From Nageia nagi (taxonomy: Eukaryota > Pinophyta): a stretch of 64,000 nt of DNA. Of this stretch, positions 11,123-24,010 are shown piece after piece. How positions within the stretch are numbered: the stretch's first letter is position 1; every line of letters starts with the position of its first letter. The DNA lies in the NCBI GenBank assembly GCA_050084985.1, contig JBITNC010000002.1, forward strand, positions 18,538,001-18,602,000, read 5' to 3'. The translations under genes were made by a program, and so were the position numbers. The notes below the pieces were generated by a model. The model had not been told where the DNA came from. It worked only from the letters and a program-made list of their open reading frames with translations, and ran no database searches.

Positions 11123-12065
11123 TTATACTATTTTCTTTCTTTTAGATTATAATCTTAGTTAATTGATGCTACCATTCGAAAAAATTTGAATGCAATAATC
11201 TCGTCCATGAGGTTGAATGTAACAACATTATTATACAAGATTGTGTAAGAGTATTAAAAAAGGGAAAACCATTAAAGAGAAAGATTTCTAATGATGAAGA
11301 GGTTTCTTTAAGATAATTGAAAAATATATAAAATATTATCATATTTAAGCAAATAAAGGAAATGCAACCGTGGTTCTAAATGATAATGACTAGAATGTGA
11401 AAATATTAGATAATCTTACAATATCGAAAAGCTTGTACAAGAAATTACATAGAAACCACTTTAATATTTAATATTCAATCAACTATGGAGAGGTATTGTT
11501 GTTTATTCTTTAGATGACAAAACCAAAATAATATTTATACGTAAAGTTTCTTTTGTACCCAAGATATATGGGGCTCCAAAAATACATAAATAAAGAGTTC
11601 CAATTAGGTTCACTATGAACACCATAGACTCTCTAACATATGAGTTTGCCAAATATTAGGCATAGGAAAATATGAAGTATATAATACATAAAACAACATC
11701 ACATAGTAAGAGATTGAAAATTTTTATAAGTAGGATAAAAAATTGCAAAGTTAAGGATAATAATATTTTGGTACATTTTGATGTTGTGTCCTTATATACT
11801 AAAATACCAATAGATAAAGCACTAAATATTATATCATACTTAGTAAACTAATAAATATTGAGATTGATTAAAATATACTTAGAAACTACATTTTGTAGCT
11901 ATCATGGGGATTTCTATGAACAAGTACATGGGATAGAAATGGGCTCTACCTTATCTCCTATTGTTACAAACTTATATGTGAAGTGGTTTGAAGGTAAGGT
12001 CCTTAATACATCCCCTTTAAAACCAAAATTATAGAGTAGATATGGAGATGAAATGAACATGAATT
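11123..12065 (+). pseudogene. Penelope-like element, reverse transcriptase part
   Basis: This is the N-terminal and palm part of a Penelope-like RT (a telomerase-related retroelement class). Recognisable blocks in order are KGNATVVLNDND near 11358, VPKIYGAPKIHK near 11560, a VPIRF block, DNNILVHFDVVSLYTKIPI near 11760-11815, and FYEQVHGIEMGSTLSPIVTN near 11912-11970. LNTSPLKPKL then leads into a degenerate active site RYGDE, where RYVDD is normal. Most blocks share one frame and are interrupted by stops. The chromovirus at 12066 splits the gene immediately after the active site, and the element resumes at 18094. The start near 11123 is approximate. This order of blocks does not occur in LINE, copia or gypsy RTs. 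Confidence 0.88.
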
Positions 12066-12469
12066 TGTTATGATGCAACAAGTATGAAAAAGAGAAATAT
12101 TGCAAAAATGAAATGAATATGGAATTGAAATAGGAAAATGAAAACTATCTATTACAAATAACAGAGCATGCACTAGTAAATAGAACACAAAATAGCATCA
12201 ATAAGTAGATAAAGATAGAATTTTACTAAATAGTAATGGAATCGCAGGTTGCTTTGAGGGGGCTACCTCCTTACAACTCCAAAGGTGGAAAATACTGTTC
12301 AAGATGTCTTTCTCCACACATTTCTATATATTTATAATAAACTAACCCTAACCCTAATAGTAATGCAAAATCAAGCCCTGCCCTTACAATTACAATATTA
12401 CAATATAGGTTGACAATTTAATAAAATACTAATACTAACACTAAAATGTTAAGATGTGGGATCCTAACA
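12066..12469 (-). repeat. chromovirus 3' LTR
   Basis: A 404-bp repeat that begins TGTTATGATGC and ends GGATCCTAACA on the plus strand, with TG..CA ends. It aligns end to end with 17690-18093. It contains CCCTAACCCTAA, a short telomere-like string with no sign of being a telomere. Confidence 0.93.
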
Positions 12470-12485
12470 TGCCATCCCTCTTGGG
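12470..12485 (-). other. polypurine tract of the chromovirus
   Basis: Read on the minus strand this is CCCAAGAGGGATGGCA, directly next to the 3' LTR. It primes plus-strand synthesis in LTR elements. The second chromovirus of this window has nearly the same tract (CCCAAGAGGGGTGGCA). Confidence 0.85.
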
Positions 12486-15400
12486 ATGAAGCTTTGTCCT
12501 CAAAGCTTGAAGTGTGAAAATTGTTGCTATAGCTGATGAAAGATTTCCTATGTTGCATCTTTTGGTGCCATACCTTGCCATTGCATAAGGACTTTTGTGA
12601 TAGAGTGATTATGAAGCTATCATGAGCATTGATCTAGAACTACCTTAGGTACAACTACCATTGATCCATCCTTTTCCAACTTAGGTAATTATGTCTGAAC
12701 CCAAACCTCTAATCCAACCACTTTCTTAAGGTAAGAGACATGAAACATTGGGTGAATCTTAGAAGAAATAAGAAGCTCCAATTTGTATGCAGCTAGGCCA
12801 ATGCACTGTAACACCTTGTAAGGACCATAAAACTTTGGAGCTAATTTTTGAGGGCCTTTTATTTTTAAGGATTTTTGGTGATAAGGTTGTAGCCTTAGAA
12901 AGACCATGTCATCTACTTAGAACTCCCTTTCCACATGTTGCTGATCAGCCTATTATTTCATATGGTGTTGGGCTATCTGAAGGTTATCCTTGAGCAAATG
13001 AAGAATATCATTCCATGTAGCTAAAGTTGATTCAACTACCCAAACTTTACTGGTACCTGTAACATATGAGGTGATTATTGGTGGAGCTTGACCATATACT
13101 GCTTCATAAGGGGTCATCTTGCTGGTAGAATGATAAGATGTATTGTACCACCAGTCGACCAAAGGAAAGCCATCGTCCCAATGCATAGGTTGTGTTGAAG
13201 CAAAATAATGTAAATATGTTTCCAAGAATTTGTTGATAATTTTAGTTTGACCATCAATTTGTGGGTGATATGCTGAGCTCATATTTAGTTGGGTACCTTG
13301 CAGTTTAAAAAGCTCTTGCTAAAAATGACTTGTAAAACTAAGATCACAATCACTGATAATCATCTTTGGCATGCCATGTAGTTTGAAAATTGTATCTAGG
13401 AATAATTATGCCACTATCACTACTTTGTAGGGATGAGCCAAAGAACCAAAATGAGCATATTTAGATAATCGATCAACCACCACTAGAATAACTGATTTAC
13501 CATGAGATTTTAGAAGGCCTTCAATGAAATCCATTGAGATATTGGTCCATGTATGGGTAGGTATGGGGAGAGGTTAAAGGAGTCTTGGAGTACCCACTGT
13601 ATCACCCTTTTATCTTTGATACACATCACAAGCTACCATAAACTACTTGATATCCAATTTCATACCTATCCAATAGAACAATCATGCCACTCGCCTATAT
13701 GTTTTAAAAAATCCTTCATGTCCTAATATAGGTGTGGAATGCAATTTGAAAATTATTTTTGATTTATATTTTGAAGGATACAGTAACAAAATTTGACCTT
13801 TGAATCTCAAAATACCATCTTGCCATGTATCATGTGGTTTACTCATGGGGTCTTGAGTGATTTATTTTAGTAATTCTTGGGTGGAACTATCCTTTGCCCA
13901 CTCTTGCTTAACTTTATCCAACCATTAAGGAATAGGATATGAAAGAGCTTGCAGTGCTACTTGATCTTTAAACTTTCCAAACAAAGCATCGGTAACCACA
14001 TTCTCCTTACCTTTATGATATACTATCTCATAATCATACCCTAGTAGTTTGATCACCCATTCTTTTGCTCAAGTGTAGAAATGCATTACTCAATGAAAAA
14101 TTTTAAACTATGATGATTTATAAAGATGATGAAATGGTGACCAATGAGATATGGTCTCCAACGTTGAACTACATGATTGATGGCAAGCATTTCTTTTTCA
14201 TAAGTGGATTTGCCCAAATTTTTTCTAGAGAGTGCTCTACTAGTGAATGCCAAGAGATGCCCTTCCTACATTAAAACTACCTTGATTCCTACTCCATAAG
14301 CATCACTTTCTATCATAAAGGTTTTAGAAAAGTCTGGCATCACTAATACTAAAGGTGGTACACATCGCCTCCTTGAGCTTAATGAAAGCTGCCTCAGCTT
14401 GAGAGGACCATTGGAAAGCATTCTTTTTTAACAACATGGTTAGAGGTGCTATAATCTTGCCATAATCCTTCACAAATTTCTAATAATAGCCTGTCAACCC
14501 TAAGAATCCTTGAAGACTTTTCAAAGATTTAGGAATAGAACAATCTTACATGTCAGTAATCTTTTGTGGGTCCACCTTAACTCCTTCTTTAGATATAACA
14601 TGGCCTAAGTAGTCAATTTCCCTCTTTTTGAATGAGCATTTTGATTTTTTTGCATATAACTAGTGTTCCTTCAAGATTTGTAGGGTTTGGTCAACATGTT
14701 GTACATGTTCTTGCCATGTCTTACTGTAGATCAATATATCATCAAAGAAAATTAAAATGAACTTCTTGAGGAACGGATGAAACACCTAATTCATTAAACT
14801 TTGAAATTTGTATGGAGCATTTGTTAGGCCAAAAGGAATGACCAAGAACTCATAATGGCCCTCATGGGTGCGAAATGCAATTTTTGGTATATCCTCCTCC
14901 TTGAGATGAATTTGGTGATACCCAAATCGCAGGTCCAACTTGGAAAAATATCGTGCCCCATGTAGTTCATCCAATAATTCATCAATGATAGGGATGGGAA
15001 ATTTGTCCTTGATTGGAATTTTGTTGAGGGCCCTGAAATCCACACACATATGCCATGAACCATCTTTCTTATGAACTAATATAATTGAAAAAGAATATGG
15101 GCTTATGCTAGGTCAGATTACTCCTGCATCCAACAATTACTTAATCAATTTTTCAATTTCATTTTTCTATAGGTAAGGATATCGATAAGGATGAATGTTT
15201 ACTGGGTGACTTCCTAGCACCAATTGGATAGCATGATCATGTGATCGCTAGGATGGTAAGCCCATTGGTTACTCAAAAGTACTTGAATACTTATTTAAGA
15301 TGGCTTGAAGATCCTTAGGCTCTATGATTTTAGATTTGATGATTGATAAGGAATGTAACTGTGCTAGCATCCCCTTTCTAGTTTTTTGTAGGATCTTTTC

Positions 15401-15839
15401 CATGTGATGTGAGCTCATAATTTGTATAGATCCACCCTATAATTCCCTAATAGTGTGCTCTTATTCATCTATTTTGAAGGTCATCCATAGCTCTGCAAAA
15501 TTCCACTATACGATGTCCAAAGTCCTCAACCATTGTACCCTCAAAACTATATCACATCCCCTAAGTGGTAAAGCGTACATGTCACTTTTCAAAGTATAGT
15601 GGTCCATACTTAGTTTGACATTGTGACATGTACCTTTACATGCTATTTTTCCTCCATTACTGACCATAAACTCAAAATTATATGTAGGATGTATGTAATA
15701 ATTAGAAACTTTAGCCATTCATGGATCAATGAAATTATGAGTACTTCTCGAATCCAACAATATTATGAGAGGACGCTTTTTAAAAAACCCTTTGACCTTC
15801 ATAGTTTGAGGGTGGTAATTCCTACTAATGCATTGTAAG
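12486..15839 (-). pseudogene. chromovirus pol (protease, RT, RNase H, integrase, chromodomain)
   Basis: Order from high to low coordinates: protease near 15770 (ILLDSRSTHNFID, Gly of the DSG box changed to Arg) to 15506. RT is at 15049-14730 ([55 protein letters not shown]), with the active site FFDDIL intact at 14735-14750. RNase H covers about 14450-14000. The integrase core and C terminus are near 13700-12690, including SAYHPQIDGQTKIINKFLE and KIHPMFHVSYLKK. A chromodomain-like tail is near 12640-12500 (SITKVLMQWQGMAPKDAT). Stops occur throughout, several at expected Trp or Gln codons. It once copied the element RNA and integrated the cDNA, and is now inactive. Confidence 0.93.
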
Positions 15840-16899
15840 AGATAATTGGGGCCTATTCATCTAGAATTTCCTCTATAGCTTCTTTGGGTGCACTCTCATA
15901 TTCCTCCTCACTAGGAGCATCAACATCAAGCAAATATAACTTTTGTTGTGTACAATGATGACCACAAACAAATTTCTCATCATAATTATAGCACAATCCC
16001 TTCTTTTGATGTTCTTCCATTTCCTCCCATGTTAACTTCTTAGTTTGCATTATGCAATTTGGTGGTGGGGCACTTGTGGTATTGGAGGAATTGGAAATAT
16101 TATGTGTTTTGGTGAATGGAGGTCTTGCATTTCTTTGATGAGCATTGCCTTTATCTTCAATGATTTTTGCTAAGGTAATAGCATCTATCATAGTTTTGGG
16201 ATTAAACATTTTGACCTCTAGTTTAATTTCTTCCTTTAAGCCATTGATAAAATAACTTATGAAAAATGCATCATCTAACTTCTCTATGTGATTTGCTAAT
16301 TTCTCAAATTGATTTTGGTATTCTTTGACTGTGGTAATTTGACATAGCTTGGTCAATGCCCCTATGAAATCTTCATAGTCACTAGGACCAAAATAGATTA
16401 ATAATTTTTAAGTGAATTCATCCCATGATGGAGCAGGATGCATCTTTGAGTACCACTAGTGCCATTAGAGAGCCTCATGATCCAAATGAAAAGATGACAT
16501 GTGCACCTTCAAATCCTTTAGGATTTGGTTCAATGTGAAACACTGTCCAACCTTATAAATCTAGCTAGTGGGATTATCTCCATCAAATGGGGAAAAATCT
16601 AATTTGGTTGTGCATGGAAGAAAGAAATCATCTTATTGGCTCTAAAAATTATGATGATACCCTTATTAATTTCTTGATTGCCCTAATTTCTATGAATTGG
16701 ATGTATTGTTGGTATGACTAAGACTTAGTTGAACATTGTCACATTTACTATCAAGGGTTTGTACTTGGGTCTGTATTTGTTAGATTTCTACCCTAAATGT
16801 ACTAGTAAGTGTATCTACCATTTATTGGATAATAGTTTGAAAGGTCATCATGGTAGGATTAGCTTATGCTACTGTTTGGGATCTTATTTCAGGTGTCAT
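15840..16899 (-). pseudogene. chromovirus gag
   Basis: This is the capsid/nucleocapsid gene. The likely start is an ATG at 16899-16897 (MTPEIRSQTVA). The retrotransposon gag core is around 16500-16150 (APSWDEFT, DYEDFIGALTKLCQITTVKE, FEKLANHIEKLDDAFFISYF). A zinc-knuckle relic near 15990-15930 reads GLCYNYDEKFVCGHHC, with one expected cysteine replaced by tyrosine. The open part covers 16356-15853, ending EEILDE. Stops interrupt the N-terminal half. Confidence 0.88.
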
Positions 16900-17675
16900 T
16901 TCTAGAAATTGCTATTTTTGAAGCTAATTTTTTTGAAAATTATTATTTTTAGAAACTGCTATTTCTAGAAGTTACCCGAAAAAGTGTATGCGTGTAATAT
17001 ATCAAAATGATCAGCTTAAAAATATGATCACAATGGGCTAGGTCTCTTGATGATGATTTTTAGACCTTCAAACTCTTTTTTATGTCTATAGGTCTATTTG
17101 CTTTTGTTAAAAACTACTCAAATGGTCCAAATTTTTAGTTATTTGGCTATGAAGCTTTTACTACCTCTGAATTGCTATTTTTGGTGGCTCTAAAAAATTG
17201 CATCTCATACATTTTGCTTCTCGAATTAAGGTTTTTTTATGTAGAGGAATGACTCGAGGGTAAGGATTATCTACTCTATAGGCATGTCTAAACACCCCTC
17301 CTATCTAACTTTCATAAGGAAAGAGGCTGCAAAAATGGCTTCTGTGACAAGTAACTTTCTAGTAACACTTGCTAGTGCACTATAATTTATAGCTGGTTGA
17401 CATAGCTTCCTACTTAGTTTCAATTTATAGCCTAAATAGTCTTCAAGATACCTTTCAGTATGTGGAGTCCAATTCAATGTAGGGTTCTATCTGAGACCTG
17501 GGTATTGGTGTAGAGTTTTTTGCACCTCACTTCACACATAACTTTATGGGCAAGTGTGCTTAACCAAAAATGATAGATCCTCTTGGATATTTTAAATCCC
17601 TGATACAGGGTTTCTAGCTTAGACCTCTAAAGTATTTTATTTTTATTTTTTTGTAGTAGAATGGCTTTGGAAAGA
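16900..17675 (-). other. chromovirus untranslated leader
   Basis: This is the stretch between the primer site and gag. No coding similarity is seen. It probably held packaging signals. Confidence 0.6.
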
Positions 17676-17687
17676 GCTTTGATACCA
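17676..17687 (-). other. primer binding site of the chromovirus
   Basis: Read on the minus strand this is TGGTATCAAAGC, one mismatch from TGGTATCAGAGC, the complement of the plant initiator-methionine tRNA 3' end. It sits two bases from the 5' LTR. Confidence 0.85.
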
Positions 17688-17689
17688 GA

Positions 17690-18093
17690 TGTTACGATAC
17701 TACAAGTATGAAAAAGAGAAATATTACAAAAATGAAATGAATATGGAATTGAAATAGAAAAATGATAACTATCTATTGCAAATAACAAAGCATATGTTGC
17801 TAAATAGAACAAAAAATAGCATCAATAAGCAAATAAAGATAGGATTTTACTAAATAATAACAGAATCACAGGCCGCTTTGAGGGGGCTACCTCCTTACAA
17901 CTCCAAAGGTGAAAAATAATGTTCAATATGTCTTTCTCCACACACTTCTATCTATTTATAATAAACTAACCCTAACCTTAATAGTAATGCAAAATTGAGC
18001 CTCGCCCTTACAATCATAATATTACAATATAGGTCGACAATTTAATAAAATACTAATAATAACACTAAAATGTTAGGATGTGGGATCCTAATA
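17690..18093 (-). repeat. chromovirus 5' LTR
   Basis: A 404-bp partner of 12066-12469. It starts TGTTACGATAC and ends GGATCCTAATA, so the terminal CA has decayed to TA. It is followed directly by the GAATT target duplication. Confidence 0.93.
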
Positions 18094-18960
18094 GAATTCA
18101 ACACATGAAATCTATCCCCTTAATAATTTCATAAACACCTAAATTTAATTGATGAAACTATTCAATTCACCAAAGAGATTGAACATGATGATAAGCTTCC
18201 TTTGCTTGACATTCTAGTTTATTAAAAACAATAATGGGTAGATGGTCCATGAGGTGTATACAAAAATAAACATATAAACATATAATTGCATGCCTTATCC
18301 CATTATTATTTTTCTAATAATATGAAATTTCTCAATACTCTTACAACTAAAGTTTTTAGGATTTATGATAATGATTATATACATAAGGAGAATATATCTT
18401 TAAGTAAAGCACTAATAAAAACTAGTTACAAAATAAAGGAGATTATAAATACATGAAATATGATGGAAAGAGAAAAATCTAGTAAGAGAGAAGACAAAAA
18501 TGATGTTAATGCTAGCTTAGGGTTAGAATACCTTTACTATATTAAGGGCATAAGTGAAAATGTATCTAAAATATTTATGAAAGCACATGTTAAAATAATA
18601 TTTTTTGCTCTCAAGATATTAGAGAATATGTTTAAATTTTTTAAGGAACACTTAGAATCCTTACAATATAAGGGTGTATATATAATATTATGCATGAGTA
18701 TGAAACTTACATTAGTGAAATACGGAGGTTGATACATACACATGTAAAAGAATATTGTACATAAATTTACTATAATCAAATTGACACTCATAAATTATAT
18801 GGATAAAACTAAACACCATATATTCATGGATAAGGTTGAACTCTTAGTAAGATGTAATAAATTCCAAAAATGAATAAATAAAGAAGCTAGTGAAATTAAG
18901 CTTAACCCTAATAACATCAATAGACACCAAAGTCTTGAATCATGAGTTACTGTAATAGTG
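18094..18960 (+). pseudogene. Penelope-like element, RT thumb and GIY-YIG endonuclease
   Basis: This continues the element split at 12065. The block IQFTKEIEHDDKLPLLDILV near 18170-18225 is the Penelope-type end of the palm. A VYKNKHI block and SHYYFSNNMKFLNTLTTKVF follow (18250-18360), then KALIKTSYKIKEIINT. From about 18540, YYIKGISENVSKIF leads to the endonuclease: YKGVYIILC near 18669 (GIY part). After a one-base frameshift comes ETYISEIRRLIHTHVKEYCT (degenerate YIG part and the following Arg/His helix). KHHIFMDKVELLV and EASEIKLNPNNIN near 18810-18925 form the C-terminal half. GIY-YIG nicks the target for priming. Several stops and frameshifts make it inactive. Confidence 0.85.
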
Positions 18961-19439
18961 GTTAGGGGATATGTAAACCTATATTTTATTTTTATTATTT
19001 ATTATGTAGTTAGTTTAAGTTTCATTAAACTATTTATTTATATATTATCAAGCTTTGATATTCTATAATCTTCTAATTTAAATTAATAAATATAATGTTA
19101 AAATATATTAGAAGAAGTCTCTAGTTGATAACAAAGAAGTTATTAGAAAGTGAGAATGATATAGACAATAGGAAGTATCAAAGAACAAATTTTATTTTAA
19201 TTTTATATTTGGACTATTGTAAATCTTTCGAAGTTAAATAACATTCTATATTCCTCTAAATATTATAAATCATAATTATAAAAGGTTCGATATTTTCCTA
19301 TTTATGTGATTGATCATTGACATGGATTTGGAAGTTAGAGGTGATTTCAAAAACTATTTTATGATTGCATTTTATATTTACATTTTTATCTATTTATTTT
19401 TTATTTATATGGGATAAATACTATAACATTATGATGGTA
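18961..19439. other. AT-rich spacer
   Basis: It may include the 3' end of the Penelope-like element. Nothing else is recognised. Confidence 0.5.
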
Positions 19440-20330
19440 TCCCAAATCACTTTTAGAGATCTTATCATATATGGTGGAAATGTATATCAAATAACCAAGT
19501 AACCACACACTTCATTAATAGAAATCAACATTTTTTCATTATAAATATTTATGCCTCAAACTACATAGGGTGGAGGAATAATTTATGAAATAACCTTACT
19601 TCAATAAATTGAATGGTAGTTTTAACTAGACTATGGTTGTAGACTTTAAAACTTCACTAATGTTAGTTAAAAATATGGGAGGTATAACTTACTTTAATAT
19701 GAACATGATGGTCCAAAGGGAGTTATTATTGAATGAAATCTATTAAATATAGAACTAAAACAATCCTCCTTCATATGGTATAATAAAGGGATGGGAGACC
19801 ACTCCATCAAGAACATGTTGGATAAAATGCTAATGAGCCATATATGGTGTTTAACAATGATGCTGATATGATCCTCAAACCCCTTTCTAAGATTTGGTTA
19901 GACCATAACCCTATTTCCCTTACAAAAAAAAGGAATTTAAATAGAATAAACTTTATCCTATGTTTGAACTAATGTGGTTGAATCATACAAGCCTTAATTA
20001 AAGGAAGTAATATACTTATTTTTGACTAGAAAATTAAAGATACCATAAGAAGAACTGAAGGGAACAAATAAGTAAGAATTTGGTAATACAAGTTATAGAA
20101 GAAATAAATATTATAATAAATTATTAAAGTTATAAATAAGAAAATTGAAAGAGATTAGATAAATAAAAGAGCTAAAAAATGAGGATTAGTGTCTTCTAGA
20201 GCCATTAGAGGTAAAACTCTAGAGCCACATGGTATAATGAAGGCAAGAAAAATACTAATTTCTATGCTAATGTGTGCATTTATGCTAGCTTGATTATTGA
20301 TCTAAGATGTAGGTGCAGATGCCTTTGTGA
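19440..20330 (+). pseudogene. LINE remnant, endonuclease end and linker
   Basis: The block near 19763-19825 (FIWYNKGMGDHSIKNMLDKM) fits the FTWNNKR...LDRFL region of plant LINE AP-endonucleases. LDHNPISL near 19890-19915 fits the terminal SDHxP box. ATWYNEGKKNTNFYANVCIY near 20225-20285 fits the WLKEGDKNTKFFH linker that precedes the RT. The RT itself is missing. It is heavily decayed, with stops and frameshifts between blocks. Confidence 0.65.
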
Positions 20331-23099
20331 TAAGAACTTGAAACTTGAGCATGGCCATTAATTTGGTTAAGAATTTAGGAGTTATGTTCACCATTTTTGT
20401 CACACTCACAAAATAGTTGATCAAATGTAACTAAGAACCCTAAGGTTCTTGATGTAAAGAGATGGGTAGGTTTGAGAGTAGTTTTTATTTTAACCCTAAT
20501 TAAGAGAAATAAAATATTATAAAAGATGCAAACTAATATGTTTATATGTGTTTTGATACACCTAGGATTTTTGTCTAAATGAAATAAATATAAATAAATA
20601 TTTAAATATGTATTTTCTAAGCTATTTAACTCAAATAAGCATACATAGATAATAGGGAAAATAAGAGTATAGTAGTGTACAGTAACAAAGTTATGAATTA
20701 CATCGATGTCAAGTTGTAAAATGAATAAACACATTAAAGAGATCAAATCAAGTATAGGATAAATACCTATTTTTCCTTACCTATATCATGGCTGAGGATA
20801 TGCAGGGAGAAATTATTGAGGATATATGACCTTGATGTATAAACCCCATGATCAAGAATAGAAAGAATAATAGTGTAGGTGCTAGGCTCTAAGAACTCAA
20901 TGTGTACATGCACTTCAGCATGAGCACTCATGTTCTGGTAGAATGAGGTCCGCTAACAAGGATTGATGATAGCAAATATGATGAAAAGTCAAACTAAGCA
21001 TATGATTACGAAGATGGTTGATAGATATTTGCTCAAGTGATATCAATATTGCAATCTCAATAAGAGGTATTTAGAAACACCCAAGTGTAGGGTATCAACT
21101 ATCAAGATGTAATCTTGACATGCTTTCCACAGGTTACAGATTCATACATTTATATCAGGTGTGATATCATCATTTGACCCATTGTATGAAGGTTGAAGTC
21201 ATACCAATGTACCTAACATAAAAATAAGAAACACAACCTAAGAAATATATGATAATAAGGTAAAATATGATTGAAATATGATAAAATATGATTAAATATG
21301 TATGTAAAGTTACACCTAAGTGGGACCATGCAAAGGGGACCGATTTCTAGGTGTTCACAATATGATATCATAAGCCTCATTTTTTTTTCTCATACAAAAT
21401 CATACTAGATTACCATACCACCTTTGATGTAGTGGGATTTGCTACATTTTCAATCATGTATGCATTCATTGATAATTTTATTAATGTAAGGAAGACATGT
21501 TACTTTGATATAAAAAGTTAACTTATGTTGCAACATTTGTTTGATGGTGTATTAGAGTACTATCAATGTGACTCTATAAATAATGAATAATCATTAAATA
21601 TATCATTTGATGTTTCAATGTCTCAAGATTATTATCTCCACTAATCTTCTTAGTTAAAGTATTTAACAAAATATTTAGATTAAAAATAAGTGTTTAGATG
21701 GGCCATCAGATACTTAAGACATGAAGACTATAAGATATAGGATTCACAAGATAGATTTGGATTGAAAAAAAATAGTTGACTCAAAAGTTACCCTCAATTG
21801 TTTTGTGATCAAATATCTTCTAAATGTGTCCCACCAATATTTTTTAATCCTTTTTTCCTTTTTTAGTTAAATAGTATTTAAATAAAAGAGTGGTAGTTAA
21901 AATATTAAATAAGTTAGCCCAAAATATTAGGGATCAATAATGTAAAAATAATTTTTCTTTCCCATATTTTAATGAGGTAGTAAAAGAGAAGGAAATATTG
22001 ACTCCAAACTCCTAAGAAATACTAAGAAATAGAAGTGGTAATAGAGAATCAATGGGAAGTTGCTCCACATATTACAACTCACTAAAACCTCCTAGTTGGA
22101 AAGGAAAGGATTCAAGGGAAGGAAGTAGTTAGGTCATAAGGATACTCTATCCATCCCTACTCAAATGGAAATAAAGAAGAGTTGTATCATCAAATAGAGA
22201 ATCCCTTAACCTAGGATTTAGGAAAGAAGGAAATGAAACAAAAAATATATAAAGGAGCTTATAATATCCTTGTTCTAGACGGAAATTATATTATATTTTC
22301 TTTATAATAATGGTAAATTATATTAGCAAAAGGTGAGGGTTTTATGTAGGTCCCAAAAATAGATCACAAAAATGGTTTCCTCTTCAAGAAATTGCTACCT
22401 TGCTATTGTTATACCTGGTGGTAGCCTAAAAGATTCCATACATATCATTAAAATGTAGCTAAAACCTAGTCATAATGCTATTAAAATAATATAATAAAAA
22501 TCAACTATACTACTAAAGATTAGAAACTAACTAACAAAAGCCTTCTTTTCTCCTTTCTTTACTGAGGTAGGATTCTTTTGCACTTTTCTAAAATTAGCCC
22601 TATTTGCACTATGAACCAAAGAACACTGGTATCAGATGCATGTAGTGGTTAATCAGTTGGTACCCATGCCAAGAGCATGATGTTGAGTGGTTTTCCAATC
22701 CTTTCCTTCTTCTCTAGATTCTATGATCCCTATGCTTTCCTCATTTTAGGATGATTTTTATCAACCTGTGGTTATGTTGTATTTATGTTCTAGGTGGTTT
22801 TTAGTTGCACTATCATTGGATTAAGAATATTATGATATTTTTTAGAATCAAAATTGGTAGTGTAAATTCACTCTCACAGATCTAATTTCAACCTAACCAT
22901 TATTAAAGCTTGAAATAATAAAATCCTTAATTATTGGATCATGACCTTGGTAGTTCATTAAGTAGCAATGGATACCAACTTTTCTATAGGGAAAGCAAGT
23001 ACATAGACTTGAAATAGAAAGGATGATGATAATGGGAGGATTAAGTAATAATTACAAAGTGCACCATCTTTTAGAATATCACCTTAAATTCTAATGCGA
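20331..23099. other. unassigned AT-rich DNA
   Basis: I see no protein similarity, LTR pair or RNA gene. Stretches such as 22000-22250 have a base composition like LTR or untranslated retroelement DNA but lack a partner copy here. Confidence 0.45.
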
Positions 23100-24010
23100 G
23101 CATAGTTTTTCCCATGCTACCTTATCAAATTAGTCGAACCATTCATGTTAAGATGATGGATGTGATCGAAGTTTGATTTCTCAAGACCAATGATCCCATC
23201 CTCATCTTTTAGGCCAATCTAGGGGTACCACATCATTGGTACATCTGGGTAATCCTCCCTTCCCCCTTTGAGGTAGTGGGGTAGGAATATAAGAAGAGTC
23301 TGCATCTCAAATAGTATGAATCAACATCCTTAGTGGGGTTCAATTAACAATAATTAATATTTTTGATCAGTAGTCTAAATCATTGCTGCTAAGATGCAAC
23401 TATGTCTTAGCTATGTTCTTTGAAAAGCATATCATTTCTTTCTTTCCATAATATCCAACATACATGGGAAGTTATCATGGCCTAAATTAATTTTGATTTT
23501 TTGCTTCTTCCCTCTAACCTCCATTGTTCAATTATTTCGGCTAATGAGAAGGGAGTGGTCCAATGGTGATGGACACTAGTATTCACTTTATCCCATAATT
23601 CCTTGGTATAATCATAATAGAGAAAGAGATGGGTAGATGTTTCCTCTTCTTTCATACATATGACACATCTACTAGAGAAACTCATTCCTTTCCTCTTTAA
23701 GACTTTGTTAATATAGATCATCTTTAGTCCTGCTACCCAAAAAAAAGTAGGCAATTTTGGGAATTAGTATTTTGATCCATACACTACTTCAGAGGTGTTT
23801 TTGAGGGTCTCTATCATTTTGATTCAAGAAATGATAGTCATTTTTGATGGAGTATTCTAGTTTCCTTCCTTTCTTATCCAAGTAGTGAAGGTAGTCTACT
23901 TTTGGATTAGGGTACATTTGAATTTTGTTCGATATTTGGATTAGTTTTTCTCTTAATTTAGCAAGTTGTTCATTGTTAGCGGGAGGGATAGACCAATGGA
24001 TTTCATTATC
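23100..24010 (-). pseudogene. LINE C-terminal remnant (zinc-binding RVT domain)
   Basis: The open part at 23754-23482 starts at an internal Met of FFWVAGLKMIYINKVLKRKG. It continues SSRCVICMKEEETSTHLFLY and YTKELWDKV, the CxxC...H...W pattern of the zinc-binding region found after plant LINE RTs (the usual last Cys is Tyr here). Upstream, toward 23990, further blocks match the linker before that domain. Toward 23400 the tail FGHDNFPCMLDIMERKK is seen. It belongs to a different LINE copy from the plus-strand one near 19.4-20.3 kb. No RT core remains. Confidence 0.75.

Larger units (their letters stand above)
12066..18093 (-). mobile_element. complete Ty3/gypsy chromovirus inserted in the Penelope-like element
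   Basis: This is a 6028-bp element with two 404-bp LTRs, a primer site, gag, pol and a polypurine tract in minus-strand order. The target site duplication GAATT is present on both sides (12061-12065 and 18094-18098). A chromodomain-like C terminus places it in the chromovirus (Tekay-like) group. LTR divergence, roughly a tenth of positions by eye, shows an old insertion. The host Penelope-like frame reads on across the empty site. Confidence 0.95.

Noticed and set aside
12344-12360. CCCTAACCCTAA string resembling telomere repeat
   Set aside because: There are only two units, located inside an LTR and shared in part by its partner LTR, so it is not an interstitial telomere array.
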